Shown here piece after piece: positions 18,211 through 26,824 of a stretch of 64,000 nucleotides of DNA. The notes beneath the pieces were generated by a model, which saw only the letters and a program-made list of their open reading frames with translations, ran no database searches and was not told the DNA's origin. This stretch comes from Marinospirillum sp035271045 (GTDB lineage Bacteria > Pseudomonadota > Gammaproteobacteria > Pseudomonadales > Halomonadaceae): contig NZ_DATESC010000028.1 of assembly GCF_035271045.1 (NCBI RefSeq), forward strand, positions 14,198 to 78,197, in the 5' to 3' direction. Each line of letters starts with the position of its first letter. Within the stretch, counting starts at the first letter, position 1. The translations under genes were made by a program, and so were the position numbers.

Positions 18211-19334
18211 TTAATAACCACTAAATTATCGCGGTGAATTAATTCAGCCGACTCGATATAACCCAAAATACGTTCAATTTGGCTGCTGGCTTGTCCGGCT
18301 AATAAGCGTGCTTCGCTAGAAGAGTAGTTGATTAAACCCTTGGCGAGGCGTTGCTCATTTTCATCTACACAAGCGACTAATTCGCCACGATTAAATCGCC
18401 CACGCACTTCTTTAACACCGACTGGCAAGAGGCTTTTACCCTGCTCTTGCACCGCTTTTGTTGCACCGGCATCCAGTACCAGCACACCCTTTTCTTGCAG
18501 ATGCCCCGCCAACCAACGCTTACGCGCCGTAATGGGTTCGTCATCTGGCAGCAGCAGTGTACCCAGCGTTTCTCCGTCAAACAGACGAATTAATGCTTGC
18601 TCGGTACGCCCGCCTAAAATAACCGTTTTGGCACCTGAACGCGCCGCTAAACGCGCCGCACGCACTTTGGTAAACATACCGCCACGCCCTAGCGCACCGC
18701 CATCACCGGCAACGGCTAATAACTCTGGGTCTTGAGCACGACCTTCGTGGATTAAATTGGCTTCAGGCTTGTCACGCGGATCGGCATCAAATAAACCCAG
18801 TTGGTCGGTTAACAGCACCAGCGTGTCAACTTCCAACAAATTAGTCACCAAAGCACCTAACGTGTCGTTATCACCAAAACGTATTTCGTCCGTGGCAACG
18901 GTATCGTTTTCATTAATGATGGGTACAACACCTAAATCAAGCAAAGTACGCAGGGCGCTACGTGCATTCAAATAGCGTTTACGGTTAGACAAATCATCAT
19001 GGGTTAATAAAATTTGAGCGCTGTTAATGCCATGCTTTTTAAAAGCGGTTTCCCATGTTTGAATTAATCCCATTTGTCCAACTGCTGCGGCTGCTTGTAG
19101 TTCGTGAACACTTTTGGGACGTTGTTTCCAACCAAGGCGCACCATGCCTTCAGCAACCGAACCGGAGGTGACTAAAACCAGTTCGCGGCCTTGTGCTTTA
19201 AGCTTGGCCATTTGCGCGACCCAGCCTTCAATAGCCGCAACATCCAGCCCTTGGCCGTCGTTAGTTAATAAAGCACTACCGATTTTTACCAACACACGGC
19301 GGCTTTTAGTGAGCGATTGGCGTTCATTTTGCAT
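18207..19334 (-). CDS. proB: Glutamate 5-kinase
   Basis: The ATG at 19334 (MQNERQSLTKSRRVLVKIGS) is preferred because AGGT lies at proper spacing before it; an ATG 9 bp upstream has the same motif too close. The 375-residue protein has an amino-acid kinase domain (VKIGSALLT, VPIINENDTVATDE, FGDNDTLGALV, GTGGM-like GRGGMFTKVRAA) and a C-terminal PUA domain (VLVLDAGATKAV ... VKEVRGRFNRGELVACVDE). It phosphorylates glutamate in the first step of proline synthesis and is usually feedback-inhibited by proline. proA is not adjacent. It follows obgE by 17 bp, an order common in gammaproteobacteria. Confidence 0.96.
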   Translation of the reverse strand: MQNERQSLTKSRRVLVKIGSALLTNDGQGLDVAAIEGWVAQMAKLKAQGRELVLVTSGSVAEGMVRLGWKQRPKSVHELQAAAAVGQMGLIQTWETAFKKHGINSAQILLTHDDLSNRKRYLNARSALRTLLDLGVVPIINENDTVATDEIRFGDNDTLGALVTNLLEVDTLVLLTDQLGLFDADPRDKPEANLIHEGRAQDPELLAVAGDGGALGRGGMFTKVRAARLAARSGAKTVILGGRTEQALIRLFDGETLGTLLLPDDEPITARKRWLAGHLQEKGVLVLDAGATKAVQEQGKSLLPVGVKEVRGRFNRGELVACVDENEQRLAKGLINYSSSEARLLAGQASSQIERILGYIESAELIHRDNLVVIK

Positions 19335-19351
19335 GGTTATCATACCTAGAG

Positions 19352-20551
19352 CTATTGCACATACTCAAAAGCAACGTCGTAGTCATCGTCGTCGTAGTCA
19401 TCATCGTCGTCTTCTGCTTCCGCTTCTTTACGCTTATGACGGCGGTTTAACCAAGCTTCAACACGCGCAACGGCTTCATTTTCCATACGGCTGCGTATTT
19501 GCTGTTCAGCTTCGGCAGCATCAGGGTTTTCAGCTTCTAAAGCCCGTTGCTCTAATAGCCAGGTCATAATGGCCTGACTTAAACGCTCTGTGCCTTGGTT
19601 GCTAATGGCACTAATGCGAAACACTGGGCCTTGCCAGTTCAGTTCACTAATAATTTTTTCACAAGCAGCGTCAGCATCTTCATCTAGCATTAAGTCGAGC
19701 TTATTAAGCACTAACCAACGTGGGCGTTCGGCTAGGGTTTCACTGTAGCTAGCTAATTCTTTAGCAATAACACGCACCGATTCAACGGGGTCTGATTGGT
19801 CAACAGGCTCAATATCAACCACGTGCAGCAGTAAACGGCAGCGCGTTAAATGACGTAAAAACTTAAAGCCTAAACCTGTGCCTTCTGAAGCACCCTCAAT
19901 TAAACCGGGGATGTCTGCCATTACAAAATGCTGGTGAAAGCCGACTTTTACAACGCCCAAATTAGGCACTAGCGTAGTGAAAGGGTAATCAGCGACTTTA
20001 GGTTTAGCAGCAGAAACAGAGCGAATGAGCGTTGATTTACCCGCATTAGGCAAACCAAGCAAGCCAACGTCTGCCATTACCTTCATTTCTAGGTTTAGGT
20101 TGCGTTCTTCGCCTTCGGTACCTTTGGTGGTTTGGCGGGGCGCACGGTTAGTGGAAGACTTAAAATGAATGTTGCCTAGTCCACGATGGCCGCCCTGCGC
20201 GACTAATAATAGTTGTCCATTTTCAGTAATGTCGCCAATCACTTCTAAGGTGTCTTCATCAACAATACTAGTGCCAACAGGAACCTTAACGTAAAGGTCT
20301 TCGCCTGCTTTACCTGCACACTGACCGCCACGACCTGATTCGCCACTTTGGGCACGGTAGTGTTTTTGAAAGCGGAAGTCGATAAGGGTATTTAGGCTGT
20401 CATCGCCAATAAGGTAAACACTGCCTGCATGACCGCCATCGCCACCGTCGGGGCCGCCCCTAGGCACGTATTTTTCACGGCGAAAACTCATACAGCCATT
20501 ACCGCCTTTACCAGCGATTACGGTAATTCTTGCTTCATCTAAAAATTGCAT
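19352..20551 (-). CDS. obgE: Obg GTPase (ObgE/CgtA)
   Basis: A 399-residue GTPase. The glycine-rich Obg fold occupies the first 158 residues (GGNGCMSFRREKYVPRGGP), the G domain follows with G1 GLPNAGKST at 166-174, G3 DIPGLIEGA and G4 NKLD, and the C-terminus is a strongly acidic tail from about residue 377 with two Asp runs. The start has a strong AGGTGAT site. Family knowledge: it binds the 50S subunit, acting in assembly and in the stringent response. It lies in the usual rplU-rpmA-obgE-proB order, but a terminator separates it from rpmA. Confidence 0.97.
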   Translation of the reverse strand: MQFLDEARITVIAGKGGNGCMSFRREKYVPRGGPDGGDGGHAGSVYLIGDDSLNTLIDFRFQKHYRAQSGESGRGGQCAGKAGEDLYVKVPVGTSIVDEDTLEVIGDITENGQLLLVAQGGHRGLGNIHFKSSTNRAPRQTTKGTEGEERNLNLEMKVMADVGLLGLPNAGKSTLIRSVSAAKPKVADYPFTTLVPNLGVVKVGFHQHFVMADIPGLIEGASEGTGLGFKFLRHLTRCRLLLHVVDIEPVDQSDPVESVRVIAKELASYSETLAERPRWLVLNKLDLMLDEDADAACEKIISELNWQGPVFRISAISNQGTERLSQAIMTWLLEQRALEAENPDAAEAEQQIRSRMENEAVARVEAWLNRRHKRKEAEAEDDDDDYDDDDYDVAFEYVQ

Positions 20552-20582
20552 CTGGTATCACCTCTGGGGTCAGAGGGCCCCA

Positions 20583-20612
20583 TATAAAAAGGCTCCACCG
20601 GTTGGTAGAGCC
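20583..20612 (-). terminator. Terminator after rpmA
   Basis: Read on the minus strand the stem GGCTCTACC / GGTGGAGCC (one G:U pair) is followed by TTTTTATATG. It lies between rpmA and obgE, so rplU-rpmA can be produced in excess over obgE. Confidence 0.8.
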
Positions 20613-20625
20613 TTGTTTTAGCTAT

Positions 20626-20670
20626 AAGTTTAATTGTACTAAGTTTAATTGTACCAAGTTTAATTTTACT
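20626..20670. repeat. Three tandem copies of a 15-bp unit
   Basis: Three head-to-tail copies: AAGTTTAATTGTACT, AAGTTTAATTGTACC and AAGTTTAATTTTACT. They lie just downstream of rpmA, before its terminator. No coding function; probably slippage-derived, and copy number is likely to vary between strains. Confidence 0.8.
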
Positions 20671-20697
20671 TACGGCTTATTACTTGCTTGAAGCAAA

Positions 20698-20955
20698 TTA
20701 AGCAGGCACTACGCTTACATAGCGACGGCTTTTAGGGCCTTTTACTTCAAATTTAAGAACGCCTTCGGCTTTGGCAAATAAAGTGTGATCTTTGCCCATA
20801 CCTACATTTACGCCAGCGTGAAACTTAGTGCCGCGCTGACGAATGATGATATTACCGCCTTGAACTGCTTGGCCGCCAAACAGCTTAACGCCAAGGCGTT
20901 TGCTTTCGGAATCGCGACCGTTACGAGTACTACCACCCGCTTTTTTCGTTGCCAT
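20698..20955 (-). CDS. rpmA: 50S ribosomal protein L27
   Basis: An 85-residue protein starting MATKKAGGSTRNGRDSESKR, with the N-terminal tail that reaches toward the peptidyl-transferase centre, then the tract GNIIIRQRGTKFHAGVNVG. GAGG precedes the start. It lies 33 bp downstream of rplU in the universal L21-L27 order. Confidence 0.98.
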   Translation of the reverse strand: MATKKAGGSTRNGRDSESKRLGVKLFGGQAVQGGNIIIRQRGTKFHAGVNVGMGKDHTLFAKAEGVLKFEVKGPKSRRYVSVVPA

Positions 20956-20988
20956 GATGCTTTACCTCAAATTCTTGGTGAAAGAAAA

Positions 20989-21300
20989 TTAACCAGAAAT
21001 GCCAGTAATCTTAATTTCAGTGTACCACTGACGGTGACCTTGACGCTTCATGTGGTGCTTACGACGACGGAACTTGATAATCGTAACCTTGTCACGACGA
21101 CCGTGGTCAATCACTTCAGCGGTTACTTTTGCGCCAGCAACAAAAGGTGCGCCAACGCTGATTTTTTCGCCATCAGAAGTCAATAAAACTTCGTCAAAAT
21201 TAATCGTTTCACCAGTCGCTATTTCTAGCTTTTCTAGTTTAAGCGTTTGACCTTCTTTAACGCGGTACTGTTTACCACCCGATTTAATAACTGCGTACAT
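20989..21300 (-). CDS. rplU: 50S ribosomal protein L21
   Basis: The start is at ATG 21300 (MYAVIKSGGKQYRVKEGQ), giving 103 residues, the normal L21 length; an in-frame start four codons upstream is rejected. The C-terminus has the RRRKHHMKRQGHRQ rRNA-binding tract. It is the first gene of the L21-L27 unit and has a structured leader of about 110 nt with its own promoter. Confidence 0.98.
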   Translation of the reverse strand: MYAVIKSGGKQYRVKEGQTLKLEKLEIATGETINFDEVLLTSDGEKISVGAPFVAGAKVTAEVIDHGRRDKVTIIKFRRRKHHMKRQGHRQWYTEIKITGISG

Positions 21301-21410
21301 ACTGCTCTCCACTTGCTTAACTTCTTCTGGATCAGAAAGGCTGCTAATACCTGTTGATGAAGGGAAACACTTTGGTAACCCTCGTGCAGGGAGCCGTCCA
21401 GACGAAAGGA
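21301..21410 (-). promoter_or_regulatory. Structured 5' leader of rplU
   Basis: Read on the minus strand, the untranslated leader contains CGTCC...GGACG and CCCT...AGGG hairpins in its first half and a looser segment before the start codon. Ribosomal-protein operons often carry leader RNAs that bind the encoded protein for autoregulation, so this is a candidate L21 leader. Only the hairpins are seen directly; the regulatory role is inferred. Confidence 0.4.
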
Positions 21411-21416
21411 CGCGTG

Positions 21417-21445
21417 ATTTTAAAGCAGTCGGTTATAACAAGCAA
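21417..21445 (-). promoter_or_regulatory. Predicted sigma-70 promoter of rplU-rpmA
   Basis: On the minus strand TTGCTT and TAAAAT are separated by 17 bp. A start about 7 bp downstream would give a leader of about 110 nt. The spacing and -10 box are good; the -35 box is moderate. Confidence 0.55.
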
Positions 21446-21573
21446 GATGAATGTTAGCGTGCTACTGGCTTTTTATATTCTTATAGCAAGTTTAGCTAAG
21501 ACAGAATATTTTATTTAGTTACACTAGAATGACTAGATGTAAATTCTATTTATTTCATTAAGGAAAGGGTGCA

Positions 21574-22542
21574 ATGAAATTATTTGATAATAACGCTCAA
21601 ACGGTTGGCAACACACCTTTAGTACGCCTGTCGCGCCTTTGGCCGGCTGGTAATGTTTATGCAAAACTGGAATCACGCAATCCAGCCGGTTCGGTGAAAT
21701 GCCGCATTGGTGCCAGCATGATTAATGCTGCCGAAGCCAGTGGTTTGCTAAAACCTGGCGTGACAATGGTTGAGCCTACCAGTGGTAATACCGGCATTGC
21801 TTTGGCTTTTGTTGCAGCGGCTAAGGGTTATCGTTTAATTCTTACCATGCCTTCGTCCATGTCATTAGAGCGTCGCAAGCTAGTTAAAGCTTTGGGTGCA
21901 GAAATAGAATTAACTGAACCAGCCAAGGGCATGAAAGGCGCTATCGCCAAAGCGCAAGCATTGGTCGATGCCAACCCTGATACCTACATTATGTTGCAGC
22001 AGTTTGAAAACCCCGCTAACCCCGCTATTCATGAACAAACCACCGGCCCTGAAATTTGGCAAGATACCGACGGCGCAATTGATATTTTGGTTTCTGGCGT
22101 GGGTACAGGTGGCACCATTACCGGCATTTCTCGCTATATTAAAAACACCCAAGGCAAGGCGATTACCAGCGTTGCGGTCGAGCCAAGCGACTCACCCGTG
22201 ATTAGTCAAACATTGGCAGGCACTGAACTTAAACCTGCACCCCATAAAATTCAGGGTTTAGGTGCTGGTTTTATACCGGGCAATTTAGATTTGAATTTGG
22301 TCGACAAGGTTGAACAGGTTAGCAACGATGAAGCAATTGCTACGACTCGTTTACTGATGAATAAAGAAGGTATTTTGGCCGGTATTTCTTGTGGTGCTGC
22401 AACAACGGCTGCTTTGCGTTTAGCCGCCTTGCCAGAAAACAAAGATAAAATGATTGTGGTTATTTTGCCCGATTCAGGTGAACGTTATTTATCGACACCT
22501 TTGTTTGACGGTATCTTTACTGAAAAAGAGTTGGTGCAATAA
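21574..22542 (+). CDS. cysK: Cysteine synthase A (O-acetylserine sulfhydrylase)
   Basis: A 322-residue PLP enzyme of fold type II, near the 323 residues of E. coli CysK. The PLP lysine is Lys42 in PAGSVKCRIGASM, preceded by the conserved KLESRNP tract; TSGNTGIAL binds substrate and GTGGTITGISRY binds the PLP phosphate. It makes cysteine from O-acetylserine and sulfide. The C-terminal segment (DSGERYLSTPLFDG) is the CysK type rather than CysM. AAGGAAAGG precedes the start. It is divergent from rplU. Confidence 0.93.
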   Translation: MKLFDNNAQTVGNTPLVRLSRLWPAGNVYAKLESRNPAGSVKCRIGASMINAAEASGLLKPGVTMVEPTSGNTGIALAFVAAAKGYRLILTMPSSMSLERRKLVKALGAEIELTEPAKGMKGAIAKAQALVDANPDTYIMLQQFENPANPAIHEQTTGPEIWQDTDGAIDILVSGVGTGGTITGISRYIKNTQGKAITSVAVEPSDSPVISQTLAGTELKPAPHKIQGLGAGFIPGNLDLNLVDKVEQVSNDEAIATTRLLMNKEGILAGISCGAATTAALRLAALPENKDKMIVVILPDSGERYLSTPLFDGIFTEKELVQ

Positions 22543-22575
22543 TTTTGCTATTCGTTGGCTAGATCTTGCCTTTGC

Positions 22576-22603
22576 TTGACACACCCTGAGCGGCTGCTAG
22601 GAT
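22576..22603 (+). promoter_or_regulatory. Predicted sigma-70 promoter of ispB
   Basis: A perfect TTGACA -35 is followed after 16 bp by TAGGAT. It lies 38 bp before the ispB start codon and after the cysK stop, so ispB has its own promoter. Confidence 0.6.
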
Positions 22604-22641
22604 GCTGAGCTATCCTTAAATGTCGCTTAGGAAGTGAATTC

Positions 22642-23613
22642 ATGTCTGCCAGTTCTTCTTTACACGCTGTTGTTGCTGATGATTTTGAAGCCGTTAATCG
22701 GCTTATTATCCAAGAGTGCCGCTCACAGGTGCCGCTGGTAGAAAAAATTGCCCACCACATAATCGACAGCGGCGGTAAACGCTTACGTCCCCTTTTAGCT
22801 TTGTTGACTGCCCGTGCGCTGGGTTATCAAGGCGACAAACACCTGTTGTTGGCCGCTTTAATTGAATTTATGCACACTTCAACGCTGCTGCACGATGATG
22901 TGGTGGATGAATCTAGCCTACGTCGTGGTCGCCCGACGGCCAATACCCAGTGGAGCAATCAGTCCTGCGTTTTAGTGGGTGATTTTCTTTATTCACGCTC
23001 GTTTGAAATGATGGTGCGGGTTAATTCCATGCGTATTATGGAAATTCTAGCCAAGGTGACTTGTGTGCTTGCTGAAGGCGAAGTGATGCAGCTAACCAAT
23101 GTGCGTAACCCCAAGGTAAGCGAAGAACAATACCGCCAAGTGATTTACGCCAAAACAGCCAAGTTGTTTGAAGGCGCAACGCAAACTGCTGCGGTGCTGG
23201 CCGAAGCTACTTTAGAACAGCAAGAAGCGATGCGTGAATACGGCGCTCAGTTAGGTTTGGCGTTTCAGTTAATTGATGATTTGCTAGATTATGAAGGCGA
23301 TGCAGCCACTATGGGTAAAAACGTGGGCGATGACCTAGCCGAAGGCAAAGCAACCCTGCCACTGATTTATGCCATGCAACAAGCCAGCGAAGCCGATGCT
23401 TTGTTTATTCGTCAAGCAATTCGCAAAGGTGGATTGGATTCTTTAGATGAAGTTTTGGCGATCGTTAATAAAACGGGTGCGCTAGATTACACCCGTGAAC
23501 AGGCTCGCCTTTGTTCAGAAAAAGCGAAAGCCTGCTTAGAAGTGCTTCCAAATTCAGCGTATAAAACGGCGCTGTTATTGTTGACCGATGTAGCGTTAGG
23601 ACGTAAAAGCTAA
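22642..23613 (+). CDS. ispB: Octaprenyl diphosphate synthase
   Basis: A 323-residue trans-polyprenyl synthase. The first aspartate-rich motif is at 85-89 (LLHDDVVDES) and the second in the tract LIDDLLDYEGD; GGKRLRPLL binds the substrate diphosphate. It makes the side chain of ubiquinone. In gammaproteobacteria ispB typically lies divergent from rplU-rpmA, as it does here with cysK inserted between. Confidence 0.95.
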   Translation: MSASSSLHAVVADDFEAVNRLIIQECRSQVPLVEKIAHHIIDSGGKRLRPLLALLTARALGYQGDKHLLLAALIEFMHTSTLLHDDVVDESSLRRGRPTANTQWSNQSCVLVGDFLYSRSFEMMVRVNSMRIMEILAKVTCVLAEGEVMQLTNVRNPKVSEEQYRQVIYAKTAKLFEGATQTAAVLAEATLEQQEAMREYGAQLGLAFQLIDDLLDYEGDAATMGKNVGDDLAEGKATLPLIYAMQQASEADALFIRQAIRKGGLDSLDEVLAIVNKTGALDYTREQARLCSEKAKACLEVLPNSAYKTALLLLTDVALGRKS

Positions 23614-23614
23614 T

Positions 23615-23669
23615 TCAATTTCAGTCAGTTGCTTTTTTAATTAAAGATAAGGCTCACCACTGAAATTGA
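23615..23669. repeat. 11-bp inverted repeat between convergent genes
   Basis: TCAATTTCAGT and ACTGAAATTGA form a perfect 11-bp stem around a 33-nt loop that includes a T run. It lies between the ispB stop and the convergent unknown gene, so a bidirectional transcription barrier is the simplest reading. Confidence 0.4.
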
Positions 23670-23681
23670 CTCAGAGTCGAA

Positions 23682-24218
23682 TTATTCTTGTGTAGCGTTT
23701 AGTTCTTGTAATAAGCTCTCACGGTGCATTAATAGCATTTTGTTAACGCCATCGGTTAACGCTAAGTCTAAATTAAATAAAGGGAAAACTGGCTTTAATC
23801 CGCGTAATATTTCAATAACTGGCGTGTCTTTTTCAAACACGCCAATGGGCAATTTTACATCACGGCGTAAGCGTCCATTGGTGGTGTCAAGCTTGTTGAT
23901 GGTACTCCAAGCCATACCAAAACGTTTTTCTTCTTCGCGTAACGGCAATTCAATTTGAACTCTTTCACGCACGGCACGGTCAAGAATAATGCCCTCAACG
24001 AGGTGTCCGGTTAGATGTAAGATATCTTGGCTTTTAAGGTGGCTGGCTAAGCCTTCTAAATCATTTTCGCTGCGAATTACCTTGTCTTTGACTAGCTCAC
24101 GAATGCTTTTAGTATCACCCCAGACGGGTATTTTTAAGTAATCCATCACTTCAAAAGTGGGTTTGAAAAGTTTGTCAAAGCCTGAGTAGTAACCCAGAGT
24201 CATGTACTGACGTTCCAT
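23682..24218 (-). CDS. Hypothetical protein, 178 residues
   Basis: I do not recognise this protein. The start at 24218 is supported by an excellent AGGAGG site. The sequence is soluble, with no signal peptide or membrane segment, begins MERQYMTLGYYSGFDKLFKP and is charged and helical in the middle (REEEKRFGMAWSTINKLD). The C-terminal half has a hydrophobic heptad-like run ending in MLLMHRESLLQELN. It has its own transcription unit between convergent ispB and divergent tolC-type genes. The coding quality is good, so it is very likely expressed; no function is proposed. Confidence 0.75.
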   Translation of the reverse strand: MERQYMTLGYYSGFDKLFKPTFEVMDYLKIPVWGDTKSIRELVKDKVIRSENDLEGLASHLKSQDILHLTGHLVEGIILDRAVRERVQIELPLREEEKRFGMAWSTINKLDTTNGRLRRDVKLPIGVFEKDTPVIEILRGLKPVFPLFNLDLALTDGVNKMLLMHRESLLQELNATQE

Positions 24219-24488
24219 GCGTAACCTCCTGTGAAAATGTTAAAGCTAATGTAAGTTGTAAAATCAATCAAGGTTATTGTTATGCTAACGGCTATAAGTT
24301 TTACAAAAGGGACTATTTGTTAGGTTTAATGTTAATGGATGAAATATACATTAATACGCGCTAATATTGTAAATACTGGATTTTACTTGAGTAGACTGGC
24401 TGGTCTAGTTGATGTAAGCTCGCTGTATTTAGCCAATAGATTAAACGTTATATAGTCGCTTTTTTACGCGCAAGAGGATATTAACCTT

Positions 24489-25796
24489 ATGTATCACAAG
24501 ACACTTTTAGCCAGTGCGCTGGCGCTTTTTCTGGCGCCAAGCTTACAGGCTGCTGGTTTATTAGAAGTTTATCAAGATGCCGTTAAGCAAGATGCCGAGC
24601 TAGCGGTAGAGCGTGCGCGTTTAGAAGTATCCCGTACCCAAGTGAAGCAAGCAGATTCTTACCTTTTGCCTCAAATCAATGCTAGCGGTACTTTTTCGCA
24701 CATTGATGCTAGCAATATGACGGATAAAGTTAGTAACACCAATGTTACATTATCTGCCCAACAAGCACTGTTTAACGGTGAAGCTTGGTTTGGTAAAAGT
24801 GCCGCAAAAGCAGCTTTTTCTGCGGTTGAAGCGGGTTATTTAAATGCAGAGCAAAATCTGTTGCTAAGGGTTTCTGAGGCTTATTTTAACGTATTGCGTG
24901 CTGAGGATAATTTACGTTCTTCAGAAGCAGAAGAGCAAGCGATTAAGCGCCAGCTAGATCAAGCACAAGAGCAATACGATGTGGGGCTTATTTCGATTAC
25001 TAACGTATTAGAAGCCCGTGCTGCTTACGATGGTGCGCGTGCAGCACGTATCGGTACAGAAGCAGCATTAATGATTAGCTATGAAAACTTAGAGCAAATT
25101 ACTGGCGAGCGTTACGAAAAGATAGATACCTTAAATGCTGATTTGCCTGTTGTTGCACCACTACCTAATAATCGTCAGGCTTGGGTCGATCAAGCGTTAA
25201 CCGCTAGTCTTGCTTTAAAAGCAGCTAGGGCGGGGCTTAAAGCTGCTGAAGAAGGTTTGAAATCTAAACGCAGCAAACATTTGCCTACGATGGCTTTATT
25301 TGCTGAATACAGTAATGATTCCGATTTACCTAATCAGCTTAAAAGCAGTGATGGTTATGATCGAACGGTTTTTGGGATTACCGCAAACGTAGAAATTTAC
25401 GGTGGTGGTCTGACCAGTGCTAGTATTCGTGAAGGTTCAGCAGCATTAGAAGAAGCACGCGCTAACGAAGAATTGGCTAAACGCCAAGTATTGCAACAAA
25501 CACGTAGCCTTTTTACTCAGGTGAGTACTGATGTTCTGGCTGTTCAGGCGCGTGAATTAGCCATTCAGTCATCAGAAAGTGCGTTAGAAGCCACGCGCAC
25601 AGGTTATGAAGTGGGTACGCGCAACATTGTTGACGTGCTAAATGCTGAACGTGCTTTGTGGGGTGCGCGTCGTGATTATGATGCTGCGCGTTATAACTAC
25701 ATTATAAACCAGTTGCGTTTAAAGCGAGTCGCAGGCAGCTTAGTAGTAAAAGATTTGCAAGAGCTTAATGGCTGGCTAGTTAAAGCTAAAAATTAA
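24489..25796 (+). CDS. tolC: TolC-family outer-membrane efflux protein
   Basis: A 435-residue protein with a signal peptide (ALALFLAPSLQAAGLLEVYQ) and two OEP repeats. The first repeat has the tract LLRVSEAYFNVLRAEDNLRS and the second has QTRSLFTQVSTDVLAVQARE, giving the pseudo-duplicated helical hairpins of TolC. The tract ARTGYEVGTRNIVDVLNAE (Glu-Thr variant) is the most conserved part of TolC-type channels. It forms the outer-membrane exit duct for type I secretion and efflux pumps. No pump genes are adjacent, as usual for the housekeeping tolC. Ends with a clear terminator. Confidence 0.9.
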   Translation: MYHKTLLASALALFLAPSLQAAGLLEVYQDAVKQDAELAVERARLEVSRTQVKQADSYLLPQINASGTFSHIDASNMTDKVSNTNVTLSAQQALFNGEAWFGKSAAKAAFSAVEAGYLNAEQNLLLRVSEAYFNVLRAEDNLRSSEAEEQAIKRQLDQAQEQYDVGLISITNVLEARAAYDGARAARIGTEAALMISYENLEQITGERYEKIDTLNADLPVVAPLPNNRQAWVDQALTASLALKAARAGLKAAEEGLKSKRSKHLPTMALFAEYSNDSDLPNQLKSSDGYDRTVFGITANVEIYGGGLTSASIREGSAALEEARANEELAKRQVLQQTRSLFTQVSTDVLAVQARELAIQSSESALEATRTGYEVGTRNIVDVLNAERALWGARRDYDAARYNYIINQLRLKRVAGSLVVKDLQELNGWLVKAKN

Positions 25797-25816
25797 TCTC
25801 TAATTATTAATAACAC

Positions 25817-25850
25817 TAAAACCTCGGCCTAGCACCGAGGTTTTCTTTTT
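25817..25850 (+). terminator. Terminator after tolC
   Basis: AAACCTCGG / CCGAGGTTT (9-bp perfect stem, 7-nt loop) followed by TTCTTTTTT, 22 bp after the stop codon. Confidence 0.85.
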
Positions 25851-25895
25851 TCTGGTAGGTTAGAATTAGTCTTTTGATTTTTAGGATGGCAGCTG

Positions 25896-26813
25896 ATGGC
25901 AAAAAATAAATACCCAAAAAATTCTTGGCACCCTCGTTATTGGGGAACCTGGCTAATTATAGGTTTTCTAACCATTACTGCCTACCTACCTTGGCCTGTA
26001 AAAATATTTTTTGGTAAAGGGTTGGGCTATCTAGCCATGTATGCTGCAGGTCGTCGTCGGCATATTACTGAAGTAAATATAAAGCTTTGCTTTCCAGAGA
26101 AAACAGCAAAAGAACAGAAGAAGCTTGTTAAAGAATGCTTCTTAGCTAATGGCATAGGTATTTTTGAAACCGCAACAGCTTTAGTAAGAGGTATCTCTTT
26201 TCTAAAAAAGAGGGTTACTTTTAAAGGGCGTGAGCATTTAGATAAAATTCTAGCTGAAGGCAAAGGCGCGATTATTTTAGGTGTGCATTTTTCAGCATTA
26301 GATCTAGGTGGTGCCTTGCATGGTCTTTTTTTTACAGGAGACTCTATTTATAAACCACATAAAAATGCAGTCTTTAATCGTTTTATTGAGCGAGGCCGTA
26401 CCCAATATTTTGAAGAACAAATACCTAGCAGTGACTTAAAAAAGCTAGTACGTCGAGTAAAAAACGGTAAAGTTTGTTGGTATTCACCCGATCAAGATTT
26501 TGGACGTGATGTTAGTGTTTTTGCTCCCTTTTTTGGTGTTGAGGCAGCTAGCATTGTTATGACCGCTCGTATTGCAAGAATGGCAAAAGTACAAGTGCTA
26601 CCGCTACGTATTCACCGTAATCCAGATAACTACACCTACACATTAGAATACCTACCACCTTTAGAAAACTTCCCCAGTGGCGATGATGTAGCCGATGCCA
26701 CTCAGGTGAATAAAGTTATTGAAGCAATGATAAGAATTAACCCTGAACAATATTTATGGATGCACCGCCGTTTTAAAACACGGCCAGACCCTAAATCACC
26801 TTCACTCTACTGA
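25896..26813 (+). CDS. lpxL: Lipid A biosynthesis lauroyl/acyl transferase, LpxL/HtrB type
   Basis: A 305-residue inner-membrane acyltransferase. A membrane anchor lies at about residues 17-37. The catalytic H(X4)D motif is at His131-Asp136 (GVHFSALDLGG), and the tracts PDQDFG (here YSPDQDFGRD) and VLPLRIHR are typical of LpxL, LpxM and LpxP. It transfers a fatty acyl chain from acyl-ACP onto Kdo2-lipid IVA. Whether it is the L or M paralogue cannot be decided from this one copy. It is followed 11 bp later by the broken regulator gene. Confidence 0.9.
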   Translation: MAKNKYPKNSWHPRYWGTWLIIGFLTITAYLPWPVKIFFGKGLGYLAMYAAGRRRHITEVNIKLCFPEKTAKEQKKLVKECFLANGIGIFETATALVRGISFLKKRVTFKGREHLDKILAEGKGAIILGVHFSALDLGGALHGLFFTGDSIYKPHKNAVFNRFIERGRTQYFEEQIPSSDLKKLVRRVKNGKVCWYSPDQDFGRDVSVFAPFFGVEAASIVMTARIARMAKVQVLPLRIHRNPDNYTYTLEYLPPLENFPSGDDVADATQVNKVIEAMIRINPEQYLWMHRRFKTRPDPKSPSLY

Positions 26814-26824
26814 GCTCTACAAGT

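Noticed and set aside
20559..20585. GGGGTCAGAG sequence near obgE as a copy of the RAYT-linked motif at 58595
   Set aside because: Only about 10 bases match, flanking sequence differs and it lies in the obgE leader; taken as coincidence.
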